Below are positions 9,030 through 16,685 of a stretch of 26,347 nucleotides of DNA, piece by piece. The stretch comes from a virus: positions 1-26,347 of IMG/VR virus record IMGVR_UViG_3300043395_002792; one strand, 5' to 3'. Each line of letters begins with the position of its first letter. Position 1 is the first letter of the stretch. Made by a program: the position numbers and the translations under genes. Below the pieces are notes generated by a model. The model made no database searches and was not told the origin of the DNA. It saw nothing but the letters and a program-made list of their open reading frames with translations.

Positions 9030-10709
9030 TCAAGCTGCGGTGCCGGAGATCGTGATTTCGTAAGTGCCTTCGCTGGCGTCGTTGTTGTCGATGCGAATGG
9101 TCAGGCTGAACGCGCCAGCGCCACCGTCGGTCACGCCGACTGTCACGTCCAGGTACGACTGTGGCGGGATGGCCTGCGGCACCGACAGCCCGGCAGTTGT
9201 CAGCGTGGCGTTGGTTGCCCCGCCAACGTCTACCGGCACACCAATCGAAAGCGGGCCGTTGCCGCTGTTGTAGACGCGCAGGGTCACGGTGTGTTCGGTT
9301 GAGGCTGCGACCGTGCCCAGCGCAATCGTGCCGCCGTCTGCGACGTTGCTGCCGTTGCGCGTAATGCCGATTTCGGGTGCCGGCGGCGCCGTGTCGGCAA
9401 TGGTCGGGCTTGCGGCCTCGGGCAGATAGGCGTTCACGCGGTCGGCTGTTCGGTGATAGGCGAAGTACAGCGCCCGCGCGTTGCGGCCGTCGCTGGTCAT
9501 TGTGTCGGCCAGGCTGAAGGCCGGAGTCAGCAGGTTGATCGTGCTGATGCCCGTGCGCGACCAGTGCCCATAGAACGGGCCGTCAAACTGCTTGTAGACC
9601 TGCCCGCCCATGAACCCGAAGTTGATGTAGTTGCTGGAATCCGTGCCGCTGGTGAAAGCGAACTCGATTGCGAGTGTGGCGCCGGCCGTGTCGAAGTTTC
9701 GCGGGTACAGGTCCTTGTCGCGGTCCAGGCGCAGGTAATTCCACCCTGCACTCAAGCCGGCCATGGTGAAGACTTGGGTCTTGTTTCCCCACGTGACCGT
9801 GATGTTGCCGACTGGCGTGCCGGTCTTGTAGATAGCGGGCAGGTAGTTGCGCGGCAGGCGCCGGTGCTGGTTGTTGATCACCAGCGGCTGGGTGAACGTG
9901 CGCGATGTGCTGTTGCCGTACATCTTGTGTGAGCCGGTCAAGCCGCGGTACTTGATGCTGGTGTCCCACGTGTGCACCGGGCTGCCCGACTTGGTCAACA
10001 CCCACGGGCCTTGCGTCGTGTCGCCCGACAGGTCCCCGCCGTTCGTGTTGGTGCTGAGCCCCTGATTCAATGCCGGCGCGCCCACGATGCCGTCGCCCGA
10101 GTAGGCGTCGTTAACCGCCTGGATGCTGAGTTCGCCGTCAGGACCCAGCAGGTTGAAGATGTCCGCGCCCTTGGTGCGCGACTTGATGGTGATGATGCTG
10201 GCGTACTGGCTTGGCTTGCTGGTCACGTACAGATCGACCGTCTGGTTGTGTAGGCCTGCCGCGATCGGGCTACCGTCTTCGTCGACCGTCAGGCGGTCAA
10301 TCACCCCGTTGTCGGTCGCGCTGGGCTCGGCAGCGTAGCTCACTTTGCGCGGCATGATGCTCAGATTGTTGGCTGCCATGTGCGCGCGAATGTCGGCCAA
10401 CAGCAGGGCCCGGCTTCGGAACGGGCGGTTGCCCTTGACGTAAGCGCTGGGCTGGCTGAGTTGCGTGCCCCAGTAAGCGATCACCGTGTCCATCTTGGAC
10501 GCCCAGCGTTCGGTGATTGCCCGGTAGGCCGCACGGTCGGCATTGATGTCGTTCTGCACAGCTACGCGCCCGGGGTCGCCGGCGGGCAGCACGTCTAGCT
10601 CGGCTTCGAACGCGGCCTTCAGCGCAAGCTGGCATGTGATGTTCGTGTGCTCGCTCAGAATGTCTTCGCAGGCATCGGTGAACATGTCGTAAGCGTCGGA
10701 TAGGGCCAT
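9030..10709 (-). CDS. Virion protein ending in an Ig-like (choice-of-anchor D / ASH-type) domain
   Basis: A 559-residue protein, ATG at 10709 with GGAG about 8 nt upstream. Residues 1-125 are helical and acidic (ALSDAYDMFTDACEDILSEH). The middle (about 130-440) is beta-rich with Trp/Tyr-rich stretches that look like a carbohydrate-binding or virion jelly-roll fold (YINFGFMGGQVYKQFDGPFY). Residues 445-559 resemble the Ig-like choice-of-anchor D / ASH group: a leading PEIGITRNGSNVADGG strand, a central VTLRVYNSGNGPLSI and a terminal SLTIRIDNNDASEGTYEI, where IDNNDxxE is the usual signature. Such Ig-like modules decorate phage tails and heads and weakly bind surface glycans. It may be a tail or decoration protein. 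The domain call is by motif only. Confidence 0.65.
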   Translation of the reverse strand: MALSDAYDMFTDACEDILSEHTNITCQLALKAAFEAELDVLPAGDPGRVAVQNDINADRAAYRAITERWASKMDTVIAYWGTQLSQPSAYVKGNRPFRSRALLLADIRAHMAANNLSIMPRKVSYAAEPSATDNGVIDRLTVDEDGSPIAAGLHNQTVDLYVTSKPSQYASIITIKSRTKGADIFNLLGPDGELSIQAVNDAYSGDGIVGAPALNQGLSTNTNGGDLSGDTTQGPWVLTKSGSPVHTWDTSIKYRGLTGSHKMYGNSTSRTFTQPLVINNQHRRLPRNYLPAIYKTGTPVGNITVTWGNKTQVFTMAGLSAGWNYLRLDRDKDLYPRNFDTAGATLAIEFAFTSGTDSSNYINFGFMGGQVYKQFDGPFYGHWSRTGISTINLLTPAFSLADTMTSDGRNARALYFAYHRTADRVNAYLPEAASPTIADTAPPAPEIGITRNGSNVADGGTIALGTVAASTEHTVTLRVYNSGNGPLSIGVPVDVGGATNATLTTAGLSVPQAIPPQSYLDVTVGVTDGGAGAFSLTIRIDNNDASEGTYEITISGTAA

Positions 10710-10756
10710 GGCGTTCTCCGGGTCTCTGTCGTTGAGGCTTTCGGGTCAATCGTTCG

Positions 10757-10978
10757 CTACTTGGCTTCCGCGGCCAGGCGCATGGCAATCGCCGCGCACC
10801 GTTCTTTGGCTTGCTTGATCGCGCCCCAGCCTTGCGGGCCAAGGTCGGCAAAAGCGCCGGCCATGGCCGCGCGGTCGGTCAGGTCGATCAGCAGCGAGAG
10901 TGCCTGCGCGTCGGTCATGGCCGCAGGCTTGGCAGCGGCAGCCGGGGCGGGTTTACGGACGTCGGGTTTCTTGCTCAT
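10757..10978 (-). CDS. Small helical protein, unknown function
   Basis: A 73-residue protein starting at ATG 10978 in an ATGA overlap with the upstream gene. Residues 1-20 are a basic, proline/alanine-rich linker (MSKKPDVRKPAPAAAAKPAA). Residues 21-73 are an alanine-rich amphipathic helical part (SLLIDLTDRAAMAGAFADLG). No membrane span or known motif is seen. A 47-bp gap separates it from the next gene, wider than most in the operon, and nothing clear is seen in that gap apart from the next Shine-Dalgarno. It may be a tail assembly accessory, but no function can be supported. Confidence 0.6.
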   Translation of the reverse strand: MSKKPDVRKPAPAAAAKPAAMTDAQALSLLIDLTDRAAMAGAFADLGPQGWGAIKQAKERCAAIAMRLAAEAK

Positions 10979-11475
10979 GCGCTCACCAATGGGGACTTGT
11001 GCCAGAGTTCGCAGGCCACCGTGGCCAGCAGTTCGGGTCGGTCTGCATCCTGTAGTTGGTCAAACGGGACCAGGGCGAGGTCTTCCAGCGTCCATTCCCC
11101 GCTGCCGCCCAGCCGGTTGCTGTGCGTGTCGGTCAGGTAGGTCGCGAAGATCGCCGCGCCTTTGTCCTTCAGCGTGTTGCGCAGCCCTTGCTTGGTCGCG
11201 CCCAGGAACTCGCCTAGCCCGCGAAGGTCCACAAGCTGGATCAGCACTTCAAAGCGGAAGCGGGTGCGGGCGCTGTCCTCCGAGGATTCGAGTTCCTCTT
11301 GCGACGCGGGCCTGCACCAGGCGTGCCCGGCGGCACCGGAAAGGAACAGGTCCGGCTGATCGCCGCCCTCAATATGCTTGGTGCCCGCGCTGTCGCCCAT
11401 GACTGACGCAAACGCCGTGTCGGCCCTCAAGGCCGCAACCAGCGCATTGCGCAGATTGACCTCGAAGTAAGCCAT
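10975..11475 (-). CDS. Probable tail-terminator / neck protein
   Basis: A 166-residue protein. The frame is open upstream to 11583, but the ATG at 11475 lies in a TAATG overlap with the preceding stop and is chosen. The sequence starts MAYFEVNLRNALVAALRADT and has an Arg/Phe-rich central strand (RTRFRFEVLIQLVDLRGLGE), then TLEDLALVPFDQLQDADRP. An N-terminal helix that begins with 'LR.ALVA.L..D', followed by a beta strand with alternating hydrophobics, is the layout of small tail-terminator proteins. It follows a putative tail-completion gene, the usual order. Family membership is inference from layout and length (about 130-170 residues is usual). Confidence 0.5.
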   Translation of the reverse strand: MAYFEVNLRNALVAALRADTAFASVMGDSAGTKHIEGGDQPDLFLSGAAGHAWCRPASQEELESSEDSARTRFRFEVLIQLVDLRGLGEFLGATKQGLRNTLKDKGAAIFATYLTDTHSNRLGGSGEWTLEDLALVPFDQLQDADRPELLATVACELWHKSPLVSA

Positions 11476-12038
11476 TAGAACACCCTCACGCGCGAGCCCA
11501 GCTTGGCCCGCGTTCGCGATGCGGAGGTTGTGGCCGGCTTGGTATCGCGCCGGCCTTCCGTTCGCCGTCTGGCGGCCTCCCAATCGTTTTGCCGGTCGGC
11601 CATGTAGCGTTCGGCCATGCGGGCATCCTTGGCCAGCAGAACAAGTATCTGCCCACCACGGACTTTGCGTTCGGCCACGTACTCCGCGTAGCCCACGTCG
11701 CCCTGCAGCTTGCTCTCTTCCCAGCGGATGGTTGCCCGGCCGCGCGAGACAGCGCCAATGGTCCAGTACCCGCCGCTGTCGAGGTGGTCCTGCAGGTTCC
11801 CGGTCGCCGTGCCGACCTTGAGGGACAGGCCCTCGGCAGCCTTGCGCTGGTCTGTGGCCTCGGTATTGGCCGGCATCTTGCGCCCGGCCGCACGCTCGTT
11901 GGACCAGTCCTTGGCGATGCGTTCATCGATCTGTTCGGCAACGTCGCCGAGCCAATCCTGCACCTCACGGCGCGCAATCTCGGGATTCAGGCCCGAGATC
12001 GTCAGGGTGCTGCCGCCTGTGATGCTGGCCCGAATCAC
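11475..12038 (-). CDS. Probable tail-completion (HK97 gp10-like) protein
   Basis: A 187-residue protein with a GTG start at 12038-12036 in a GTGA overlap with the upstream stop. An N-terminal beta hairpin (SITGGSTLTISGLNPEIA) is followed by a helix with WLGDVAEQIDERIAKDW. Then come MPANTEATDQRKAAEGLSLK and TATGNLQDHLDSGGY, reminiscent of the 'tG.L..s' segment of virion-morphogenesis / gp10-like proteins. GYAEYVAERKVRGG resembles their usual 'YA..~e.G' element. The C-terminal 35 residues are very basic. Position and motifs agree with a head-tail joining role. A computed structure would decide. Confidence 0.5.
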   Translation of the reverse strand: MIRASITGGSTLTISGLNPEIARREVQDWLGDVAEQIDERIAKDWSNERAAGRKMPANTEATDQRKAAEGLSLKVGTATGNLQDHLDSGGYWTIGAVSRGRATIRWEESKLQGDVGYAEYVAERKVRGGQILVLLAKDARMAERYMADRQNDWEAARRRTEGRRDTKPATTSASRTRAKLGSRVRVF

Positions 12039-12397
12039 TGGCGGCCCTCCAGCTTGGCGCGAAGGCCGTTGATGATTGCCGAGTCCTGGGCCTTTTCCTT
12101 GCGCAGGCGTTCGAGTTCTTCGCGCTCGGCCTGGGTCAGGGGTGGCTTCACGCGCGCCGGTCTTGCCGGCAGCTTTTCGGTATCGCGGGTGGCTTCGTCG
12201 TCTTCGGCATCCGGTTCAAGGGCGGCGACGATGTCGGCCTGCGAGACCTGCCCGTTGACGTTGCGCGCGGCGTCAGCCGTGATCAACTGGTCCAGCGCGA
12301 ACAGCGCCTGGCTGTCGCACAGGTTGGCGTGCGTAGCCGTGGCCGCGTGGATTTCGCGGCGGGCTTTGATAAGGATGTCGCGGACGGTTGGGGTCAT
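12035..12397 (-). CDS. Small charged protein, unknown function
   Basis: A 120-residue protein whose ATG at 12397 overlaps the upstream stop (TGATG). The frame is open to 12604, but the extension is Arg-rich antisense-like sequence and is not used. Residues 1-45 look helical (MTPTVRDILIKARREIHAAT). Residues 50-80 are acidic (ADIVAALEPDAEDDEATRD). Residues 85-120 form a coiled coil (TQAEREELERLRKEKAQDSA). Such N-terminal 'IL..AR..I' helices appear in head-tail connector proteins. I would treat it as hypothetical. Confidence 0.6.
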   Translation of the reverse strand: MTPTVRDILIKARREIHAATATHANLCDSQALFALDQLITADAARNVNGQVSQADIVAALEPDAEDDEATRDTEKLPARPARVKPPLTQAEREELERLRKEKAQDSAIINGLRAKLEGRQ

Positions 12398-12885
12398 CAG
12401 CCGGTCACTTTCTCGACCAGTGCCCTCAGCTCGGGCGTTGCTTTGGAAGCCAGTTTCTCGACGACGACGGCCTTCACTTCCGGAGTGTCTTCGATGTCCT
12501 GAATCAGCTTCCGGCCGGCGCGGGCCTCTTGGTTTTTCTTGCGTGCCCAGATGCCGATACCGGTGGCCCCCAGAGTCAGCACCCCGGCGGCAAGATCGCC
12601 CCATGGCGGCGGGATCAACCCTTTGGCCATCGTCGCGCCTTGCTTGAGCACGCCCCCATCTTCGGGATAGACCATCACCGGGTCGTTGGGCTTGCCGTCT
12701 GGCGCTACGGGCTGCGTCGTTTCCTGTCCGTCGGCCGTCACATAGATCGGCTTGCCGTCTTCGGTCTTGGCCTGCACCTTCGGACCCGCCAGCAGTGCGC
12801 AGCCATTCAGCGCCATGTAGGCACCGAACAGGAGGGCCAGCAGCAAGGCAAGCATCGAAGCGTTGGTCATGGGTTTGACGGTCAT
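12397..12885 (-). CDS. Two-segment membrane protein
   Basis: A 162-residue protein starting at ATG 12885, with AAGGA about 8 nt upstream and an ATGA overlap with the lipoprotein gene. Residues 11-30 form a first membrane segment (MLALLLALLFGAYMALNGCA). The LNGC within it resembles, but does not fully match, a lipobox. Residues 40-90 are a hydrophilic loop. Residues 97-115 form a second hydrophobic segment (GDLAAGVLTLGATGIGIWAR) followed by Arg/Lys. A helical, charged C-terminus follows. It sits in a run of four small membrane-associated genes. A holin, holin-like protein or inner-membrane spanin component would fit, but no family match is claimed. Confidence 0.65.
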   Translation of the reverse strand: MTVKPMTNASMLALLLALLFGAYMALNGCALLAGPKVQAKTEDGKPIYVTADGQETTQPVAPDGKPNDPVMVYPEDGGVLKQGATMAKGLIPPPWGDLAAGVLTLGATGIGIWARKKNQEARAGRKLIQDIEDTPEVKAVVVEKLASKATPELRALVEKVTG

Positions 12886-13079
12886 TTGCCGATCCTTTCG
12901 TTCATGCCGGGCGGGTCGTCGGTTCCCGCCTCCAGTGTCTGTGCTGTGCGCCACTGCAGGCGCCCATCCTTGTGCCGCACTTCAATCGTCAGGCTGACCG
13001 ACTTCGTCACCCCTGGCTTCGGAGCGCTCGCGCAGCCTGCGCTCAATAACACGGCGATAAGCAGCCAGAGCCCGCGCAT
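12882..13079 (-). CDS. Small lipoprotein, possible outer-membrane spanin or exclusion protein
   Basis: A 65-residue protein with ATG at 13079 and a strong GGAGG about 8 nt upstream. Residues 1-16 are a signal peptide with a clear type II lipobox (LIAVLLSAGCAS), so Cys16 is the expected lipidation site. The mature part (about 50 residues) contains a beta-rich LTIEVRHKDGRLQWRTAQ and ends charged. The length fits phage Rz1-like outer-membrane spanins, but Rz1 is usually proline-rich and this is not. It overlaps the next membrane gene by ATGA. The lipoprotein call is firm. The lysis role is inference. Confidence 0.75.
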   Translation of the reverse strand: MRGLWLLIAVLLSAGCASAPKPGVTKSVSLTIEVRHKDGRLQWRTAQTLEAGTDDPPGMNERIGK

Positions 13080-13112
13080 GCACTTCCTCCAGCGTTTCGC
13101 CGGCTACGTTCC

Positions 13113-13214
13113 TCAGCGGCCCAGAATGTGGACGCACAAGGCCGTCGCCAGCAGGCCCAGGATCGCCAGCACCAGGACCTTTGATTCCCATTTCATCCGG
13201 CGCCACCAGATCAC
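13113..13214 (-). CDS. 33-residue single-span membrane peptide
   Basis: This small gene fills the space between the 114-residue gene and the lipoprotein gene. It starts with GTG at 13214-13212, in a GTGA overlap with the preceding stop, and has a strong GGAGGT five bases before it. An alternative ATG at 13196 would give 27 residues but has no good Shine-Dalgarno. The peptide begins MIWWRRMKWESK and continues into one hydrophobic segment (VLVLAILGLLATALCVHILG). The basic, Trp-rich start predicts an N-in topology. It could be a pinholin-like or lysis-regulating peptide. That role is inference from topology and neighbours. The reading frame, ribosome site and exact overlap are seen directly. Confidence 0.65.
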   Translation of the reverse strand: MIWWRRMKWESKVLVLAILGLLATALCVHILGR

Positions 13215-13555
13215 CCTGACCTCCGCGGCACATCGCCCGTTGACCTGCGCAGCAGGGTCTTCACGTCGGACTTGAGCTCCTTCAGGTCTTCGTGCATCCG
13301 GTCAACCTTGGTGCGCAGCTCGGTGTGAATCTGCGCGTCCTGGCGTTCATGGTCTGCCTGGCCCTGGCGCACGGTCTGGATCGCCGACCACTGTTCGCGC
13401 TCGGCGTTTTCCTCGCGGGCCTCTTCGCGGGCCTGCTTGTCGTCGGCGGCCTTGCGACGGATCGCCTTGACGATGCCTGACCCAACCTCTTTCAGGCCCG
13501 ATCCCAGCACGCCGAAACCTGCCGCGATTGCATACATAGTTGCCTCGTCGGGCAT
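13211..13555 (-). CDS. Small membrane-anchored or amphipathic coiled-coil protein
   Basis: A 114-residue protein starting at ATG 13555. Residues 7-28 are moderately hydrophobic and glycine-rich (MYAIAAGFGVLGSGLKEVGS), which may be a membrane anchor or an amphipathic helix. Residues 33-105 are a long charged helix or coiled coil (ADDKQAREEAREENAEREQW, then ELRTKVDRMHEDLKELKSDV). The anchor-plus-coil architecture resembles inner-membrane spanins (Rz) or small virion coiled coils. It lies at the start of the membrane gene cluster. Neither assignment is certain. Confidence 0.65.
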   Translation of the reverse strand: MPDEATMYAIAAGFGVLGSGLKEVGSGIVKAIRRKAADDKQAREEAREENAEREQWSAIQTVRQGQADHERQDAQIHTELRTKVDRMHEDLKELKSDVKTLLRRSTGDVPRRSG

Positions 13556-13558
13556 GCC

Positions 13559-14338
13559 CTACCCCCGGTACAGCTTGATCATCCCCGACCTCAGGTTCTG
13601 GTCGGCCTTGCCGTCGCGCTCGTAGTCGAACTGGATGCTGATGCCCTTGAACTCCTCGCGCGCCAGTTCCAGGTACTGCACCGCCCGGTCGGCGAACTGT
13701 TCACCGCGGCCCAACGTCGCCATGTGCATCGCCAGCAGCGCGTGACAGCGCGCGAAGTCCCCGGTGCGCACAATGTGGGCAAGCAACGGGCGGCCCCATT
13801 CGTCGTAACGAAGTTCGCCCTCGGCCTGGGCCAGAATCCACTTGTCCAGCTTGCGCTTGGCCTCGACCAACAGAGCCTCAAAGCGTGTGTTCGCCGCGCC
13901 GCTTGGGTAGGCGCCACTGTTGAGCAGGCTGGCGGCGTTGCGTTCGATGCGCACCAAATCGTTTTCGTCGGCGTAGCCAACCACCACGTCAAGGGTCGCG
14001 TCTTCGTCGGGGTTGGTGCCCGGCGTGCCATTGTCGACGTCGGCACTGCCGGTGATGCCACTGGTATTGTCGGCCGCCAAAGTCACTTTGCCGCCGCTGA
14101 TGGTTCCGCTGCACACTTCATCGGTGCCCGCGTACACACCCGGCCCGCGACGGCGCACGCTGAAATCCGTGCCGACAATCGCGATCCACATGCGCCCATC
14201 GTCGGACCAGGCCTTGAGGCCAGCGCTCGTGGTCGGTGTCGCGCCCCATCCGGTCAGCACCAGGCGCGAAACACGCGCACGGCCTGTGCGGCAATCGCTC
14301 AGGCTGTACGCTTCGCTGATGTTGGCTGCGCTGGTCAT
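13559..14338 (-). CDS. Virion protein of unknown family
   Basis: A 259-residue protein with ATG at 14338 in a TGATG overlap with the upstream stop. The frame is open to 14485, but the upstream part is low-complexity antisense-like sequence. The N-terminal 115 residues are beta-rich (ARVSRLVLTGWGATPTTSAG, RMWIAIVGTDFSVRRR) with a glycine-rich strand-turn body. Residues 130-259 are helical (NDLVRIERNAASLLNSGAYP, FEALLVEAKRKLDKWILAQA) and end with the conserved-looking NLRSGMIKLYRG. It lies within the head-to-tail block and may join head and tail. I do not recognise a specific family. Confidence 0.55.
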   Translation of the reverse strand: MTSAANISEAYSLSDCRTGRARVSRLVLTGWGATPTTSAGLKAWSDDGRMWIAIVGTDFSVRRRGPGVYAGTDEVCSGTISGGKVTLAADNTSGITGSADVDNGTPGTNPDEDATLDVVVGYADENDLVRIERNAASLLNSGAYPSGAANTRFEALLVEAKRKLDKWILAQAEGELRYDEWGRPLLAHIVRTGDFARCHALLAMHMATLGRGEQFADRAVQYLELAREEFKGISIQFDYERDGKADQNLRSGMIKLYRG

Positions 14339-15402
14339 CAGGCCGCGCGCTCCATGCTCATGCCCACCGTGCCGAACTGAAGGCTCTTGGCCGCACCTTC
14401 CAGGGCCTTCACCGACAGGAACGGCAGCAGCGTCTTGTTGGTTGCCAGCGCCGGAGTCATGGCGACTTTGACGCCATTGATCCACACGTGGGCCTTGCGG
14501 TCGGCGTCAATGGCGATGTCCACCGCATACTCGGTGTCGGCCTCCATGGCGATGCCGGTATCAATCACGGCGTCGGTGCCTCCGATGCTGTAGATGACAA
14601 CCAGATTGGGCTGGGTGACGTAAGGATCGCCCTCTCCCGGTGTGGTCAGCGAGCCGTCAAACCACACGCCGACCTGGTCGTTGTCGGTCGTCAGATTGTG
14701 GGCGTTGGTCAGGGCCAGCGCGCACTTGACGGACATCAGGTCGATGTCGGCGGCGCGGAAGGTTCGCGACAGGATCGGCCGCAGTTCCGATTTCACGCCC
14801 TTGGCCCATCGGGTGTCGTTGGCGTTGGTCAGCCGCGGCTGAAGGATGGCGCTGTCGTCTTCGGCGCCTGCCGTGGTCATAATCAGGCCGCCGCTGGCCG
14901 CTGCCATCGTGACTTTGGCGCTTGTCATGTTCGTGCCGGCCACCTCAAAGTCGGCGTTGGCCTGCATGATGTTCGTGAGTTTCAGCGCGAGCTTGGCAAT
15001 CGCGTCCGCCACCGGGCCCTGGTCTGCGGCCGAGCCACCGGTCGTGATCTCGGCCAGCGTGTTCGGGGTGCCAGCGCTGCCGCCGCTGCTGTCGGTCAGG
15101 AACGTGACGTCGGCTGCCAGAAATGGGCGCTTGCTGAAGCGCTCGATCAAGGCAAAGCGTGAAGGGGTTTCCAGCGCCATGCCGCCCATTGCCTGGCGTA
15201 GACCGGCCACGCTGTCGATGCCGCTGTAAGGGTCGACCAGCCAGATCGCCTGGCCCGGCGTATCGTCAACGCACACATAGGCGATGCCGGTGCGCGTGTC
15301 GATCCAGCGCGAGCCTTCGGTGAAATCCAGCCCGGCATCGTCGACAACTGTGGGCTGCGTCGTCGCGGTCAGGTTGTGTTTCTGCGGAAGCGTGATGGAC
15401 AT
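14338..15402 (-). CDS. Virion protein with a possible lectin-like (ConA/LamG) C-terminal domain
   Basis: A 354-residue protein. The ATG at 15402 with GGGAA about 9 nt upstream is preferred to an ATG at 15429 that lacks a Shine-Dalgarno. Residues 8-57 (HNLTATTQPTVVDDAGLDF, then GSRWIDTRTGIAYVCVDDT) match an element often seen at the start of phage fibre or spike proteins, where a 'GS.W.D..t..aYvc' strand pair occurs. Residues about 225-345 are strand-rich with DADRKAHVWINGVKV, the typical 'h.v.idG' of LamG/ConA-like lectin folds. It may be a capsid or tail decoration with glycan binding. Both domain calls are by motif. Confidence 0.55.
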   Translation of the reverse strand: MSITLPQKHNLTATTQPTVVDDAGLDFTEGSRWIDTRTGIAYVCVDDTPGQAIWLVDPYSGIDSVAGLRQAMGGMALETPSRFALIERFSKRPFLAADVTFLTDSSGGSAGTPNTLAEITTGGSAADQGPVADAIAKLALKLTNIMQANADFEVAGTNMTSAKVTMAAASGGLIMTTAGAEDDSAILQPRLTNANDTRWAKGVKSELRPILSRTFRAADIDLMSVKCALALTNAHNLTTDNDQVGVWFDGSLTTPGEGDPYVTQPNLVVIYSIGGTDAVIDTGIAMEADTEYAVDIAIDADRKAHVWINGVKVAMTPALATNKTLLPFLSVKALEGAAKSLQFGTVGMSMERAA

Positions 15403-15447
15403 GGCTTGTTCCCGTTTCAGGTGCTGCACGAATGGAGCGTGTGCGGT

Positions 15448-16194
15448 CTAGAAGTATTTCGCCTTCACCAGCAGTTCTTCGTCGGAAGCAACTTTGATCG
15501 TGAATGTTGACACCGCGCCGAGCCAAGGGATGTTTTCCTCCCACGTCTGGCTTGCGACCGGGATGCCCTGAATCAGCGCCGTGGCCGCCGCATTGGCGCG
15601 CAGCCCCCCGAGCCAGTACTGGAAGGCCTGGCCATCGCAATACAGGCTGATGGCGCGCAGCACGGCCTTGGAAAGGCTCACCCCGGCATCGAGCACAAGC
15701 GACCCATCCCACGTCATTTCGTAGTACAGGTCGCCGTCGAAGGTGGCGCCGCCGACGAACTCGGTCCATGTGTCGGTGTCGTTGCTGACGTTGCCGCTGT
15801 TGGCGGGGGCGCCCGCCGCGTCGCCCGTGGCCGTCAGGGTGATTGTGCCAGCCGCGCCACTGCGAATCTGGCGCAGGGTGATGGTGTCGGTGCTGGCTGT
15901 CGCCACCCAGTTGCTGATCGTCGGGTTAGCCAGCCGGAACGCATTGATCGCCACAGCGATCAGTGCCGCCGTTGTGTTGAGATTCGCGCTGAACGTGACC
16001 GGCGCCATGATCGCGACGCCGTTGTCCTTGTAGGTCCAGGTTGCCGCTCCGCTGCCCGCCGTCAACTGGATGGCGATAGTGCCCAGCGGGCGAACCTTGA
16101 CGCCGAACTGGGTTACGCCACGGTCAAGTTGCAGCGCGTTACCCTGCGCGTCGCGCGGCAACACGCCTACCTGGTCATCGAATGCGAGTCCCAT
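15448..16194 (-). CDS. Virion protein of unknown family
   Basis: A 248-residue protein with ATG at 16194 and GGGAG about 8 nt upstream. It has an early strand (VTQFGVKVRPLGTIAIQLTA), then glycine/threonine-rich strand-turn repeats up to about 135. A Trp/Tyr-rich part follows (WTEFVGGATFDGDLYYEMTW), then a helical portion and a beta C-terminus. No membrane segment or recognised enzyme motif is present. In head modules of this layout (capsid, cement, small gene, structural gene) such proteins may be minor capsid or connector components, but I cannot name a family. Confidence 0.55.
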   Translation of the reverse strand: MGLAFDDQVGVLPRDAQGNALQLDRGVTQFGVKVRPLGTIAIQLTAGSGAATWTYKDNGVAIMAPVTFSANLNTTAALIAVAINAFRLANPTISNWVATASTDTITLRQIRSGAAGTITLTATGDAAGAPANSGNVSNDTDTWTEFVGGATFDGDLYYEMTWDGSLVLDAGVSLSKAVLRAISLYCDGQAFQYWLGGLRANAAATALIQGIPVASQTWEENIPWLGAVSTFTIKVASDEELLVKAKYF

Positions 16195-16237
16195 CGCCTA
16201 CTCCCTGGCCAGTGGCCGGTGCTGGTGCTGGTGCGCT

Positions 16238-16639
16238 TCAGTTCCCTGTGGCCGGTGCTTCGGCCGGCTTGCCTTTGCCGCCCTTGGCTGGCGGCTTCGG
16301 TGTCGGCGCCTTGCCCTTGGCGAGTGCTTCGTTGTTGCGGGCGTCATCTTGCTTGTCGCGGTCCATCAACGCGGCGATCTGCTGTTCATGCGACATGGTC
16401 AGGAAGCCCAGGATGTTGCGGGTCTGGCACAGCACCCGGACCTGGTCGGTGGTCAGCTTGCGGTAGTTGCGCGACGGGTCGTCGCCCGCGCTCGTGTCAT
16501 CGATGCGCACACAGTGGCCGCCGGCCAGCGCGTCGCGCATGTCTACCAGGGTGTTGAACCCAACGACCTCGCCGGTCTCGCGGTCGAGGGCCTTGTACGG
16601 ACGGCGGGCGTATTCCGCCTGCAGCGCTTCACTTTGCAT
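16238..16639 (-). CDS. Small phage protein following the capsid cement gene
   Basis: A 133-residue protein starting at ATG 16639 with AGGAG about 8 nt upstream, part of that site lying in the hairpin at 16650-16664. Residues 1-40 resemble an adaptor (EYARRPYKALDRETGEVVGF), and residues 45-100 are helical (YRKLTTDQVRVLCQTRNILG). The last 30 residues are Pro/Lys/Gly-rich (KAPTPKPPAKGGKGKPAEAP), a flexible basic tail. It may be a head-completion or scaffolding accessory. The function is unknown. Confidence 0.6.
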   Translation of the reverse strand: MQSEALQAEYARRPYKALDRETGEVVGFNTLVDMRDALAGGHCVRIDDTSAGDDPSRNYRKLTTDQVRVLCQTRNILGFLTMSHEQQIAALMDRDKQDDARNNEALAKGKAPTPKPPAKGGKGKPAEAPATGN

Positions 16640-16649
16640 CGTCGATCTC

Positions 16650-16664
16650 CTGAGAACGTCTCAG
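16650..16664 (-). promoter_or_regulatory. Hairpin touching the ribosome site of the 133-residue gene
   Basis: CTGAGA (16650-16655) and TCTCAG (16659-16664) form a perfect 6-bp stem around a 3-nt loop. On the minus strand the last two bases of the stem are the start of the AGGAG ribosome site of the gene at 16639. It may modulate that gene's translation. Confidence 0.4.
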
Positions 16665-16665
16665 A

Positions 16666-16685
16666 GGGGCCTCCGCAGAGGCCCC
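16666..16685 (-). terminator. GC-rich 8-bp hairpin after the cement gene, no U-tract
   Basis: GGGGCCTC (16666-16673) and GAGGCCCC (16678-16685) pair perfectly around CGCA. It lies 10 bases after the cement stop. No U-run follows, so it may slow or process the transcript, or protect the capsid mRNA 3' end rather than stop transcription completely. Confidence 0.4.

Noticed and set aside
12982-13233. 83-codon minus-strand frame overlapping the 33-residue and lipoprotein genes, considered as an overlapping spanin pair
   Set aside because: It has no signal or membrane segment and no ribosome site. The two smaller genes have strong ribosome sites, exact overlaps and clear membrane features.
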